This document shows positions 1-10,000 of a DNA stretch of 22,791 nucleotides, in pieces (the stretch's first letter is position 1; each line of letters opens with the position of its first letter). The position numbers and the translations under genes were made by a program. The DNA is taken from the NCBI GenBank assembly GCA_964200185.2, contig CAXNAD020000276.1, positions 1 to 22,791 of the forward strand. The letters are read 5' to 3'. The DNA is from Choristocarpus tenellus KU-1152. Lineage: Eukaryota > Phaeophyceae. The notes below the pieces were generated by a model. That model ran no database searches, was not told the origin of the DNA, and saw only the letters and a list, made by a program, of their open reading frames with translations.

Positions 1-72
1 GGTCATTGCCCAAAATGGACCCCCTGGTGTAGACCCCCCCCCCCCTCCCCCCCCCCAGATACTTTGGGTCAA
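1..72 (+). mobile_element. Right-end fragment of MITE (copy A)
   Basis: The run AGATACTTTGGGTCAA at 57-72 matches the right terminus of the fuller copies at 3092-3363 and 14429-14705. It is preceded, as in those copies, by an AATGGAC-like block and a C-rich block, here expanded to long poly-C. The left part would lie outside the window. This copy helps define the outermost TIR bases, because read in reverse it starts TTGACCCAAAGTATCT. Assignment is by eye from terminal similarity only. Confidence 0.55.
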
Positions 73-199
73 TGACTAACATAGGCTCCTCGGTAACTCA
101 GGGATTTACTGAAGGTTTAATGTGCCGCACCTCCTATGCATCATGTGTACTGCACATACCTCTGTTGTTTCACGGTATGAAAGTGTTGTGTCTGTCTGT

Positions 200-1850
200 C
201 TTGACTATTTTTTTGACAGCATGTTCCTCCCTACTCCGAAACTGTGGTTGTCGTCAAGTCCAAAGCACTTCCTGGTTCTCCAATGGAGACTGTTATTGAA
301 CTTTACATCAAGCCCGCCTCTTTGCTGGATCCTTTGGGTCGTCAAAGACCTTGGTCCTGCCTGATGTTGAGTCGTACATAATGATGGTTCTTGTGTTGTA
401 AAGATTGTTAATCCATCTAGTCGAAGAGTAAAGTTACCTGCTGGGTTGAAGTCGGAGCAGAAGCTCCAACCACTGTCGACGAGTGTATGGAGGATGTGTT
501 ATCAGTGCTGTTCTAGCTACACCGATAAGTGAGTCCCAACATTGTGCCGCATGTAAGGAACTTAAACAAGCATTTATACCCATATTGTCAGATACCATGC
601 TCACTGTAAGTGAAACAGAGCAGATACTCGATGTTGCGCCAAATTTGGGCAGTGTTTGCTTTGAGTAAAAGTATCTTAGAGCGTACGAGTTTTGCCCTGT
701 TTGTCCATTTGGGGCTTGGCTTCCCATGTTTTTTTTAATGGCATTCTCCTACTCCAAAATATTTCGAGTAGGTAAAATGTGTACCTTATGAAAAGGTGTG
801 TCCGGAACAGGGATATGGAGACTTCCTAAAAACACGATAGCAAAGACTACATCAAAATCGCAACATTGGATTGTAGCTACCAAATGGACGCGGATCTACC
901 CTCTAAGATACTTTGGCTCTTTTTCAAAGCAGGAGTTGGGCGAATATACTACAGATCCTGTTCAATTTCTACTTGAACCTGGGACGCGTCCGGTTAATCG
1001 TGCTCCATATCAAGTGCCTCTCTGAGTTCAAGACACCCTTCCCAAGTACATTCTACAGATGGAAATTCAAGGAGTTGTGTGTTCATCTATAAGCTCCTAG
1101 TCCTCACCTGTCAGGCATACAGTCACAGCTGATGGATCACCTCGTTTTTGCTGTGACTACTACAGACATACACTCAATGAACACCCAGTCCAACAATCTT
1201 GACCTTTGCTGTTCATGGAGGATTGACTCAATAATTTAGGAGGCGCAAAGTACTAAGTTGCGTAGTCAGTCAGAGCTTGTTGACAAATTCCAATCACAGA
1301 TGAGGAAGCACGTCGAAAAACCTCGTTCCTCACTCGTGATGGTAAAAGGGAGTTCCGTATACTACTATATATACGAGTTGGTAATGCGCTGTGGGTGTTC
1401 TGAAGTTTTATCTCTACCTTATTTTCTGCTTTTGGTCCCTTGTGGAGGCTCCTTGATTGTTTAGAAGATACAGTACTAGCATCTCTCACCCAGGAAAAGC
1501 ATATTCACTTGATCGGGAGAGTACTATCCACCCTCCAAGCCACAGATGTCGCTCTCAAACCATCTAAATTACAGATTGGATTGAAAAAGATCACATACCT
1601 GGATATAGTGTCACTCCTGAAGGTATTGCTGTCATTTAGTCAAGAACAGAGGCAATCAATAATCTTCCTCCTCCATCCAACCTCAAAGTCTTCAATCTTT
1701 GTGGGGGTCAGATGAACTACGTAAGGAAATATATAAATAATATATATTCCTGACTTAACAACTATATCATGATTCGGTTGATCATCCTTCCTTATGTTTG
1801 TAAAACAAAAAATGCGAAGTTGGGTAAATTGTGGAGGGTGTTGTTAAAGT
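200..1850 (+). pseudogene. Decayed Ty3/gypsy-like retrotransposon pol relic
   Basis: Collinear pieces of a Ty3/gypsy pol are readable only by changing frame and passing stops. A protease-to-RT linker lies at about 250-465 (VNPSSRRVKLPAGLK near 410). The start of the RT domain is at about 925-1022 (LLEPGTRPVNRAPYQVPL). A DGSPRFCCDYY block near 1132-1165 matches the usual DG-WR-CVDYR region. TDEEARRKTSFLTRDG is at about 1297-1344. The YxDD catalytic box is replaced by CLED at about 1459, followed by HIHLIGRVLSTL, an ITYLD block near 1590 and NYVRKYI near 1715. RNase H and integrase are not recognisable and I found no LTRs. The catalytic substitution and many stops show it is dead. A MITE at 661-920 interrupts it between linker and RT. 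Confidence 0.75.
661..920 (+). mobile_element. MITE copy B, nested in the retroelement relic
   Basis: The left end TTGAGTAAAAGTATCTTAGA at 661-680 is answered by an inverted right end CTCTAAGATACTTTGG at 901-916. The interior is diverged but keeps the family's landmarks in order: GTCCATTTGGGG near 699, an ACTCC block near 750, and AAATGGACGCGG just before the right end (compare GAATGGACGTCTG in copy C). The length, about 260 bp, fits copies C and D. The copy sits between the linker and RT parts of the pol relic, so it inserted into the retroelement. Confidence 0.6.
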
Positions 1851-2045
1851 ATCCCCCAATTTATGTATGGATAGGAATGATAAATACAGGAATGGTACCA
1901 AATGTTGTAGAGAGAAGTGATCAATTTAAGAAGGGAGGCATCTAGCAACCTCAAAGCACCTTGTAATAGTATATTCAATTCCAAATAATCAATGCATACA
2001 CGAGCAGTTCTGGGTTTACCAGCTGATAACTGTTGCACTCTCACC
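1844..2045 (-). pseudogene. Possible reverse transcriptase scrap, minus strand
   Basis: On the minus strand an open stretch contains ARVCIDYLELN, resembling the R-(V/F)-C-(I/V)-D-Y-R-x-LN block of Ty3/gypsy and related reverse transcriptases. What follows (LLQGALRLLDASLLKL) is only loosely like the next RT region, and neither end of the domain is visible. It faces the plus-strand pol relic to its left, so it may be a separate insertion or a rearranged piece of the same element. The call rests on a single motif. Confidence 0.4.
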
Positions 2046-3091
2046 CTACATGTATATTATTATTAATATTCAATGTGGTTGAAGGAATATATTTGAACAT
2101 CTTTCCCTGCGCCAAACAATTCTGAGTGATCTTTCAAGATTCTATCACAGTCACTGCCACTAAGAAAAAACGCAGCTAAATAAGAAAGGACAAAATATTG
2201 AACTCATTGAATAATGCTCCAAACTAATAATAAGAAATTCAGACCCAACAAAATAAGCTTACAATATACAGGTCTAGCCCTGTAAGTTCAGCAAAACTTC
2301 TCTTTGCAAACATAACTTTCCGAGTCATGAGGCATGTGCTATCAAATTAGGCCCTGGCCGCATCAATTCCACTATTTGTAATAACCCTAAGCAGATAATA
2401 ATGCAAGAACATATTGCAATAGAAAATAACTCAGGTTCCAAAAGACCAATCAGTGGGAATGCCAAGCCCAAATAACAATCCAGAGCCCACCATAACTGCC
2501 TGTTTATATTATTTGGAGCAATGACAATCTCGATCTGACACACAACAAACTACTGTGGGTAGGTACCACATCTCATGGGACATAGCACAAGTGCATACAG
2601 GCACCACAATAGCCCATATCGAGTAAACATAATACACACAATAAGTATTGCACAGAGCCACATAATCGAGCAGCAGTCATAACTAGAAGTCCGTTCTAAA
2701 TAAATACCATCTGTGCAAATCCAGAATACTCTGGCATGGAGATGTACATTGTGAAATCAATGGCGACAGACACATAAATCCAGACACCATGCCATTCCAA
2801 ACACCTGAGATAGATTCAAAAACAACTCCATTGTCACTCTTCTATGCTATGAAAACACTCAAGAACTGAGAGCTCAGAACGACACTGGAAGATGTTAAAA
2901 AGTGCCACACAATCAGCAACGCCTGCAAGTAGTTAGGGTCATCATAAAAATAACCTCCTAACAAAGACTTCAAGGTTGGGGCAGGTCTTTCCTAAGTAAA
3001 TACCTCTCACAACTTACCAATATTGGATGCACAGACTAGTTTCTTGAAGTACGACTTACCACAACCACATGTGGGGGCGAAGTCAACCCCC
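2046..3091. other. Intergenic AT-rich stretch, nothing recognised
   Basis: I see no exon-like open frame with splice signals, no RNA gene and no strong tandem repeat here. The short open frames, such as 2325-2543 on the minus strand, show no familiar motif. The sequence may be old transposon material beyond recognition by eye. Confidence 0.5.
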
Positions 3092-3363
3092 TTGCCATAG
3101 TATCTTAGAGGGTATGTGTTTAGCTCAGGCTGTCCATTTGGGGATTGATGAGGTGTTGTAAGATACTCCAGTTTGATGCCTGTTTTGTGAGTGAATTTCC
3201 TTCAGATTTGGTTCAGGTAAGGGGATGGAAAAGGAAGGTGCGTTCAGATGAAGGAAATTGCCCTTACATCCGACACGTTCACTCAAATGACATGAAAAAC
3301 GCTACAGGTTCGCACAGGCCCTGAATGGACGTCTGAGCCCCACTCTCGAATACTGTGGGTTAC
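3092..3363 (+). mobile_element. MITE copy C
   Basis: This 272 bp copy is closely similar along its whole length, and in the same orientation, to copy D at 14429-14705. Shared blocks include GTATCTTAGAGGG at the left end, AAGATACTCCAGTTTG in the first third, TTTGGTTCAGGTA in the middle, GATGAAGGAAA, TTCACTCAAATGAC, and an AATGGA block near the right end. The right end (CTCGAATACTGTGGG) is a degenerate inverted copy of the left end (CCATAGTATCTTAGAG). It has no coding capacity, which fits a non-autonomous DNA transposon. Confidence 0.8.
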
Positions 3364-4045
3364 TACTCAATTGCAGATAACCTATCAGTCACGCAAGTGT
3401 TCAGGATACTTGCACGGCGACACACCTTCCTGCTATGATAACAAAGTGGGGTTGACATCATTCCTAACGGAACAATGGCAACGCCATGAACTCATATGCA
3501 AGACTCCCCTCTTACAATATAGCGTGATGGGATGTCATTTTTACCAGGTCAGAGCAAAGGGGGAAAATCAAGACCGACTTTCACTCGAGAGGGGTGATTC
3601 CCCTTTACAAGCTTGCCCCAGTGAAACACTTGCAAGCACTTCTTAACAAACTAATATCTCTGACTAGAACCCCCCCCCCAAAATGGTTCAAATCCTGTTC
3701 TGAATGGCACCAGGCAGGTGGGTAAGGATAGCGGTGCACGACCGAATGGTTGGATTCTTTTGTCTAAATGGAACGACTTCACAGTGCCAGTCAGTGTACA
3801 TAGGAGGGTTGTCATTCTACTCACGTAGGTACATAATAGAATCAGGTTCCACCTCTGGTCCAGAGTACTGTGTCTTCTCTTCATACTTCTTATTTTTCCT
3901 ACATGACAAACCCTCCAATGTGTCAGGGCATAATACACTTCAAATTTATGTACGTTATCCTGTATGGTACATAGTAGTATAATATGTATGTGATGTAGTT
4001 TGTATAACATTCTTTGATAAAATATAATCATTCTGAAAAGAAAAC
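3364..4045. other. Intergenic stretch, unassigned
   Basis: No gene is recognised. A short C-run at 3669-3678 is followed by GGTTCAAATCC (about 3684-3694), which resembles a Pol III B box but has no convincing A box or tRNA fold upstream. Longish open frames cover this area on both strands, but they lack known motifs and overlap one another. Confidence 0.4.
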
Positions 4046-4118
4046 TACAACCCCGGGGATCCGAATCCAGAACATCTGCTTGGAAGGCAGATATGATCAC
4101 TTCACAACAATTATATAC
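4046..4118 (-). pseudogene. tRNA-Gly(TCC)-like relic
   Basis: Read on the minus strand, TCTGCCTTCCAAGCAGA is a near-perfect tRNA-Gly anticodon arm with anticodon TCC. It is preceded by a D-arm-like GTTGTGAAGTGATCAT and followed by a T-arm-like GGATTCGGATCC. The acceptor stem does not pair convincingly, the T stem is damaged, and a pyrimidine-rich run follows the 3' end. It could be a degenerate tRNA gene or the head of a tRNA-derived SINE. A covariance-model search would separate the two. Confidence 0.5.
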
Positions 4119-5370
4119 TTGGCACTGTCTGTACGTTATACTTAATTCGACTAACAATTGTCAACCCATAACCAATATTTTGTTCGTTCTTCTTCCTGTC
4201 TCTGTCATGTGCACGCCCGCCTTTCCTGAAGAGGCTGTACGGAACGTTCCATACTGTTTGCGTGTGCGTGTGTAAAATTTACTGTTGATTCAACTCTTGT
4301 ATTCATTGCTCGTGTCATATGAATATTTGTCTGTGCTCTTTAGATCTCATTCAAATCATAAAGTGAATTATCATAGTTAGTGATTCAGCATATTTTCATA
4401 TTTCCAATATGGCACTATCTGCAAGGTTCATCATCAGCCTACAGGCTTGTGGATCAGAGCTACATATCTGATCATGATAAGCTGTGGAGTGTTAGTACGT
4501 AATACAACTCGATCTCTACAGTGCCGACCCTGTTTAGGAACAGGCGGCAAATAAGAAGTGGAGCCTAAATTTTCTCAACAAAACAAGGAGGAGACGCTGA
4601 AACTTTGATTGTGCTGCACAATGCGAAATGCAGAGATTCTACCTTTCTCTGTATCTCATCTAAGGGGCAGCAATGGTGGGGGCGCGTGGAGCAATAGCTA
4701 CACCATGATAGCTTTGGTCATCAACATTTCAATGCTACTTTGCATGTTGCTTTATTCTTTGCTTGACCCCAAATGAACAAACACATTGAACTATGATAAC
4801 GTGCATTCAACATCTAAGTAACCTTCAAAAGTCTATAGTAGAAACTTGATGCCGTTCTCTGGCCATTTTTTCGTCGGGCACCGTTAAATCTCCTTGGTTT
4901 CATGGACCATGCACTGGGGGGGTCAACTAATTTACAACATTTTTTTACAGGAGTATAGATGTGCTATATTTAGCAAGTAATTCCTCTCTAGTATTGGTTG
5001 TGTGTTCTGTGTGTTGTGTTTGTTGCGGATGACAATGTGCCAGCTGAGCTTTTAGTAATCAGTAGTCACCAATATAGCACTGCAGGGATGAGCTCCTCTT
5101 CTCCAGCATAAAAACCACACAATCACATACATATGCCAAGCCCAACTAGTTTATCCATTACAAAGTCGCTGATACTGCGAACAACTATCTAGGACGTAGC
5201 AAGGAGCTCATATTGCATCTGCAGTCAGACTAAGCATTGCTGAAACATTGCCATAATCCTAAGTAGGCTGGGTAGGTCATAGTCCATTCCTGGCAGATTG
5301 TTCTGTAGAGGGCATCAACTTGCACAATTATGTCGTGGGGAGTACGGCAACGAGAAATAAATGCGCAAGC
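4119..5370. other. Intergenic stretch downstream of the HAD gene
   Basis: No exon, RNA gene or clear repeat was recognised. Short GT-rich runs (for example near 5000-5030) are low complexity. The right edge is where transcription of the minus-strand HAD gene should end, just past its AATAAA signal. Confidence 0.5.
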
Positions 5371-5390
5371 TTGAGCAGATAACATGTTTC

Positions 5391-5396
5391 TTTATT
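5391..5396 (-). terminator. Poly(A) signal of the HAD gene
   Basis: TTTATT on the plus strand reads AATAAA on the minus strand, about 20 nt downstream of the HAD stop codon at 5416-5418. Cleavage would be expected roughly 10-30 nt further left. Confidence 0.75.
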
Positions 5397-5415
5397 GCTT
5401 TCCAATCAACCATGT

Positions 5416-5533
5416 TCAATTGACAATGCTGTCAGTTGGGAGCAACGTCCGCATCTTCTCCAGAGTTTGTTGAGTGCTAGTGTGGTGCATAAAAATCCCC
5501 CCCATCCGTTCCCAGTCTGGCCTCAAGGACTCC
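5416..5533 (-). CDS. HAD gene exon 4 (C-terminus)
   Basis: Its first base completes Arg of the DDRESL motif, followed by WERMGGIFMHHTST and a C-terminus ending in DSIVN with a TGA stop. The acceptor CTTCACCTTACAG has a good pyrimidine tract. Intron 3 (5534-5857) is 324 bp. Confidence 0.86.
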
Positions 5534-6762
5534 CTGTAAGGTGAAGAGTTGGAAGAGGGCAGGGCATGAGGAAAGAACGCATGCGGTGTTAAGGACCAAA
5601 GGCCTGTGGTTGAAGTGCAAATTCTGATTGAATCCCAATATTAGGTTCTTTCTTGAAATAAAATATATTTGGAGTATCTTTAGTGGAGGACATTTTTTTG
5701 TGGTGTATGTGCCATGTCTAGTCTCAGAATGTTGTGTGGTACAAGATGTTGCTGTCCTCAGAATGATGCTATACAGATCAGGAAGCACTGGCGTGCGGGC
5801 TGATCCTATTTGCCTTGCTGTGTATGCTGTGAGAATAACAGTGGGCACTGTACTCACCTGTCATCGATGAGAATACTCCCGGCCGTCGTGCAATAATTAT
5901 ATTTATCCTTAGACATGCATGTGATCACTGGAACATGCTTCCCCAACTCTCGAGAACACCACAGACGCTAGTTAGGACGATGCATGTCACGGATCGACAC
6001 GAATGAGACTCTGGATGTGGATCAAACTTGTGGAAAGGTGTTACAAGAAATTCAGTACGAATATTGCGTAGCAGTAGAGGTGGGATGTCCTTGGCAGGAA
6101 AAGATTAGATTGAGAGTATGTGTAACACAGCAAAATATTGCCCGGTCTACTGGCATATAAAGACGCTTGTATGATTGGATTATGGGTTCCTGGCTCCAAA
6201 TATCATTGGGAAGGATGAGCCGAGGGTCACTGACCTTTTGAGGTTCAGCCCAATTCCCCATCGGAAGTCCTGTCAGGATCGTTGGTTGCAGATGACGGAT
6301 ACTCTCCCACAGCTCTCGGCCATCATCCATCCAGTCCAGCTTTGCATCTGCCGCAAACGTATTTCCAGGTTAACACGGGCGAGAGGAACTCGACATGACC
6401 CTTAGGACGTTACGATTAGCGAAAATTAGACCTACAGCACACCTTTGCTACTGAGACCGTGGATGATTGCAGCACAGTTGTAGAGTACCCACATCCCTAT
6501 CTTCCACATCATCACTGCATTGGCCATGGCATCAGTTGAATCCAGCAAGCAGATCATTAATAAATCAAAGGATATCTCACGACGTGTGCCAGGACCTCCA
6601 CAACTCAAGACTGGGTCTTATCTCACAGAAATCAGATGTTCGTGCGAGTTGGCCCCACATAGTCTTCTTGCTTAGTTCATGAGGAGGCACCCCGAGAAGA
6701 CGGATGACGCCCTTGTCAAAGTTGCACAAGACTCCATCGAGATCACAGAAGACAGTTACCAT
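5416..6762 (-). CDS. HAD-superfamily phosphatase, NT5C-like (4 exons)
   Basis: This is a complete small HAD hydrolase, probably a cytosolic nucleotidase-type phosphatase. Spliced exons (minus strand) are 6762-6627, 6347-6235, 5967-5858 and 5533-5416, giving 158 residues. The intron phases close exactly: T|AT makes Tyr46, the second junction is phase 0, and AG|G makes Arg120. HAD motif I is FCDLDGVL (nucleophile D7, acid/base D9). Motif II is ILTGLP (T71). The motif III lysine is in CMSKDK (K103 or K105). Motif IV is LIDDR (D118, D119). GRELW, NWAEPQ and WCSRELG look like family-specific blocks. NT5C-type enzymes are usually about 200 residues, so this one is compact. An in-frame ATG at 6831 would add 23 residues; I prefer 6762 because motif I then sits at the N-terminus as usual. 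The substrate cannot be read from sequence. Confidence 0.88.
5858..5967 (-). CDS. HAD gene exon 3 (motifs III and IV)
   Basis: Encodes RLWCSRELG, VPVITCMSKDKYNYC and LIDD. The acceptor is CCTAACTAG, where a branch-like CTAAC lies unusually close to the AG. The donor is a consensus GTGAGT at 5857-5852. The exon ends in phase 2. Intron 2 (5968-6234) is 267 bp. Confidence 0.86.
6235..6347 (-). CDS. HAD gene exon 2 (motif II)
   Basis: Encodes AKLDWMDDGRELW, then ILTGLPMGNWAEPQK. The acceptor TTTGCGGCAG sits directly upstream and the donor is GTCAGT at 6234-6229. The start completes the Tyr codon from exon 1 and the end is phase 0. Intron 1 (6348-6626) is 279 bp. Confidence 0.87.
6627..6762 (-). 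CDS. HAD gene exon 1 (motif I)
   Basis: Encodes MVTVFCDLDGVLCNF onward to TSDF and ends after the first base of a Tyr codon. The donor read on the minus strand is GTGAGA at 6626-6621. Reading past it soon reaches a stop after sequence unlike the family, which supports the splice. In-frame ATGs at 6801 and 6831 are alternative starts. Confidence 0.85.
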
Positions 6763-6923
6763 GCCCTTCCTCCATGACGAGAAGCACTGATGTTCAACCA
6801 TGCTTTCGTAAAAAATATCGATCAACCTCAAATTCCTTCAATGGTTTTCAGGAGATGGGGAAGGCGGAGTGCAACACTAACAAGAGATGTTTGGTTTGAT
6901 CTGCATTTTGCATTTGGAGGGCA
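6763..6923. promoter_or_regulatory. Inferred shared bidirectional promoter
   Basis: The start codons of the minus-strand HAD gene (6762, or 6831 if the longer start is used) and plus-strand LTN1 (6924) are 161 or 92 bp apart, so both transcripts must start in or near this interval. I see no TATA box and no CCAAT box on either strand here. A short upstream ORF, ATG at 6855 to TGA at 6897-6899, could precede LTN1 if its transcript starts far enough left. The promoter role is inferred from geometry alone. Confidence 0.6.
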
Positions 6924-7006
6924 ATGGGGAAGAAGAAAGAGAATGAGAGCAGTGGCGGAGGGGTTAGCGGAAGACCTCGTGGGACTCGCAAGAACATCGT
7001 GGGAAG
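6924..7006 (+). CDS. LTN1: LTN1 exon 1 (start codon)
   Basis: Starts MGKKKENESSGGG, matching the short basic glycine/lysine-rich start of Listerin, and continues to RPRGTRKNIVG. The open frame stops at a TAA soon after. The only exon end that joins exon 2 in phase is GGAAG|GCAAGG, a good GC-type donor. GT candidates at 6963, 6979 and 6999 give the wrong phase. A 5' UTR intron cannot be excluded. Confidence 0.8.
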
Positions 7007-10000
7007 GCAAGGGCCATAATGTTGTCTCTTTTTGTGCTGTTGACCTGTGAAACCTCGCTGTACAACGATGTAGATAGGAACTCCATTTACGAGGTAGGTG
7101 ACCGTCTGCCTGTGCAGCACGTTGAATCAAACAACTTCATGTCCTTGTATAGCTACGGTGACTGAAGCCAAAGGTTTTGTGATAGTCTCGTATAGTACTT
7201 TCCCGTAGAGGATGGGAATGTGGTATTGGCTCTGAGACCACACCTGATCTCTGCTGAACACATTGACATGCAGTTCGTGAATCTGGCAACTTCTTGCCCG
7301 TGCATCGTGACAACACTTTCGGACTATGGGTTCATGCCAGCAGTCGTATAGTTATCGTATGTTTGTGCACAGCACTCCAGGCAAGGTAACATGTAGATGC
7401 TAGGCATTCAATTATCTTTGATCTCATTGAACGTTTTCTCGACCGATGCACGCTGAACCCTTGTGATCACCACGTACTATGCCTGGACAGCGAGTCCAAA
7501 GGACTACTCCAGGCGGCTGCCTCGTCGGGCTTCATTGGCTTCTCGGCGTTTGCCTCGTCAACCAAGCCGCTTAGCACTGGGAGTACGTCCAAGTCGGAGG
7601 GTGGTCGGAAATGGACTGGCCCTGGTAGAAACGGGAGGAATCATGGCGTTGGGATGTATTCTGGAAGCAGTGGGGGGCAGGTGTGTTACCGTTTAGGTCC
7701 TGGTTCGTATCGACCTGTGCGTACAATGCTTCAAAAGAACTTATTTGATGTTGCAGTGCATATGTGCGATAGATACCAATGACACTCTTCATCTGCGAGT
7801 TGGATATCTTGTCTACCTAACTACATGCTGCAGAGATTGGGGAGGAGTGAATTGAAGCTCATGATAGTGTACGCCCTCTTTACTCCCTCCTCAAATGTGA
7901 AAGGTTTTCCCTGAAATCGTCCTTTGCTCCGCAATGTTCGCTGGTTCAACTTGCATTGGAGAAGGGTAATCCATTGGTGACTATAGACATATGAGAAATG
8001 CGTGGAAACAGTGGGAGTGTTTCTAGTTCCCCGAACAGCCTAAATGTCCAGTCCATTGCCCTGATTGGGCATCCTGTTACTGATTTTTGAGTTTGGGAGT
8101 ATGACATTTGGTGTCAGTTTCCTCCAACTATTGCTATTTTTAGAGAGCAATGAACTTACACGCCATACAAATTCTTTTGTTGAGCTATGCTCTTTTCTAT
8201 TGCCTCTTTCCTGTTTGCTGTATAAATCCTTTGGTAGGTGCTTCCCCCTCATTACAGTGGATCAGACAGCCACTTAGCAGTTGTGTGCAAACGCCTGTCA
8301 AAGCAAGACTCCACAACAAAGCTGAAGGCGCTGGTGGAGCTTCAGGCCTTGTGTAGGTATCTCAATTTGATCTGTGTGTGTGCTATTTATAGCCCTGGCA
8401 GCAATCCGATATGCGGTACTTCAATATAGGGTCCTTGTCTCTCATGTTCTGTAGTCCTTTCTTGAGCGAACTATGTTTCTAATTTTCTGGTCAAGTCTAA
8501 CCTCACAGCTTTTCACCTACAGCACACAATGAACCATTTTTTTTCTATTGGCTTTGCTCTGAACCTGGTAAGAAGATTTCCTCCTTCCTAATCCACTTCA
8601 AAATGACATTGAGTGTTACACAGCAAACCTCAATATATATATTTTTTCAAGTTTTGTTATTAAAAAAAAGTTATTATTATTCACTCTAGTGTTACCTGTG
8701 GACACTGTGATTAGTTTATGAAGAGTGAGCGTACTTGCTCTCAGATCAGACAATCTCAAGAAACAAAATCGCTGCCAACACCATCGACATGCATATGAAA
8801 GCCTTGATCTGGGTCTGCATGACCAAGGTAGGGATGGGGGGTAGCATACAGCCTTTCTTCCTCCCTACTGTCCACTTTCAGTAACCTTGTTGTGCTGATG
8901 CATTCCTATACCTGTATATTGTTGTGTGGTGTTTTTTGGCAATACCTCAACCTTCAACACCATTCAGAACAAAAGTGAAAACAATATGTACATTTTCATT
9001 TGAGATAGATGACCAACCGTAATGATGTGTACAGAACCTAATGCAACATCCTCACACACGACAAATGAGATGAAAATGAGATTATAATGAGATTAAAATG
9101 AGAGTAGAGGGTGGTTGCAATTGGGTCTCTTGAAGAGTAGGCCTTACTGGACATGTCAGTGCAGGCAATTTGCCAAGCACAACCAACCATAATGTGGGTC
9201 AAAATGCAGAGGCCTTCCATATGATGGCTGCTCTCTTCTGATAGGCAAACACAACTTGTTGCCTATGACGTATTGTCACCTATGTCATCAACACAATTTA
9301 CGAACATCCCTCGATAATTTAGGTAGCTTTTTTTGTGAGAGTAAATAACTGCCTGTTGCCATTGTTAATAGTGCCTCTACAACTATGCTTTTGAATATTA
9401 TTTTTGTGAATGTAACGGTCTGTTGCACGTGCTAAAATGATAGTGTTTCAAAGTACCTGCAAAATCAGTGTCTGCCCCAGACTGTTACGCCTACTCGCCA
9501 ATTTGTGTTCTGAATGGTGTGAAAAGGGTTCTAAATGTTGTTCGAGTGGGTTAAGGTTAGGGTTAGGGTTTCTGCATGTGGGAGGCTGGTATTATAATGT
9601 GACTGCACTGTAGCTGATGAAGGACAGCTAGCTCACTGTGTGTTGATTTATTAATGACCTGGGTGTCCTGTTGGTGTGACTTATTAGTACTATACTTGAC
9701 TGTTATTTTTCAGACCTTTCACTGGGTTGGGCAGTTGGAATGTCCACTTTCTGGGTCATGATCGTGTTGTGCCTGCCCATTTGGCACATTTGATGGCCAT
9801 TGACTCGGCCATGCTCGAACTTGGTTGTACAGGGCTGTCCATCAACCCGTCCATGTTGAAGTAGTGATGGCCATGGACCTGACCACGTTAGAAGATTTTA
9901 TCAATGTCCGGTCGGGTAAAACACATTTGACTCACAGGCTGGCCATGTCATAGCATGTCATACAGATCCATTAACTCTAAATATTAAGTAGTAGTACAGT

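Noticed and set aside
3684-3694. GGTTCAAATCC resembling a Pol III B box, followed by a sequence ending in CACCA
   Set aside because: No A box at the right distance and no T-stem pairing, so it is not supported as a tRNA or SINE.
3651-4157. 168-codon open frame on the minus strand
   Set aside because: No recognisable motif. It overlaps the tRNA-Gly-like relic and competes with open frames on the other strand.
6790-7050. 86-codon plus-strand open frame over the promoter and LTN1 exon 1
   Set aside because: It is in a different frame from the MGKKK start, shows no Listerin similarity and overlaps the divergent promoter.
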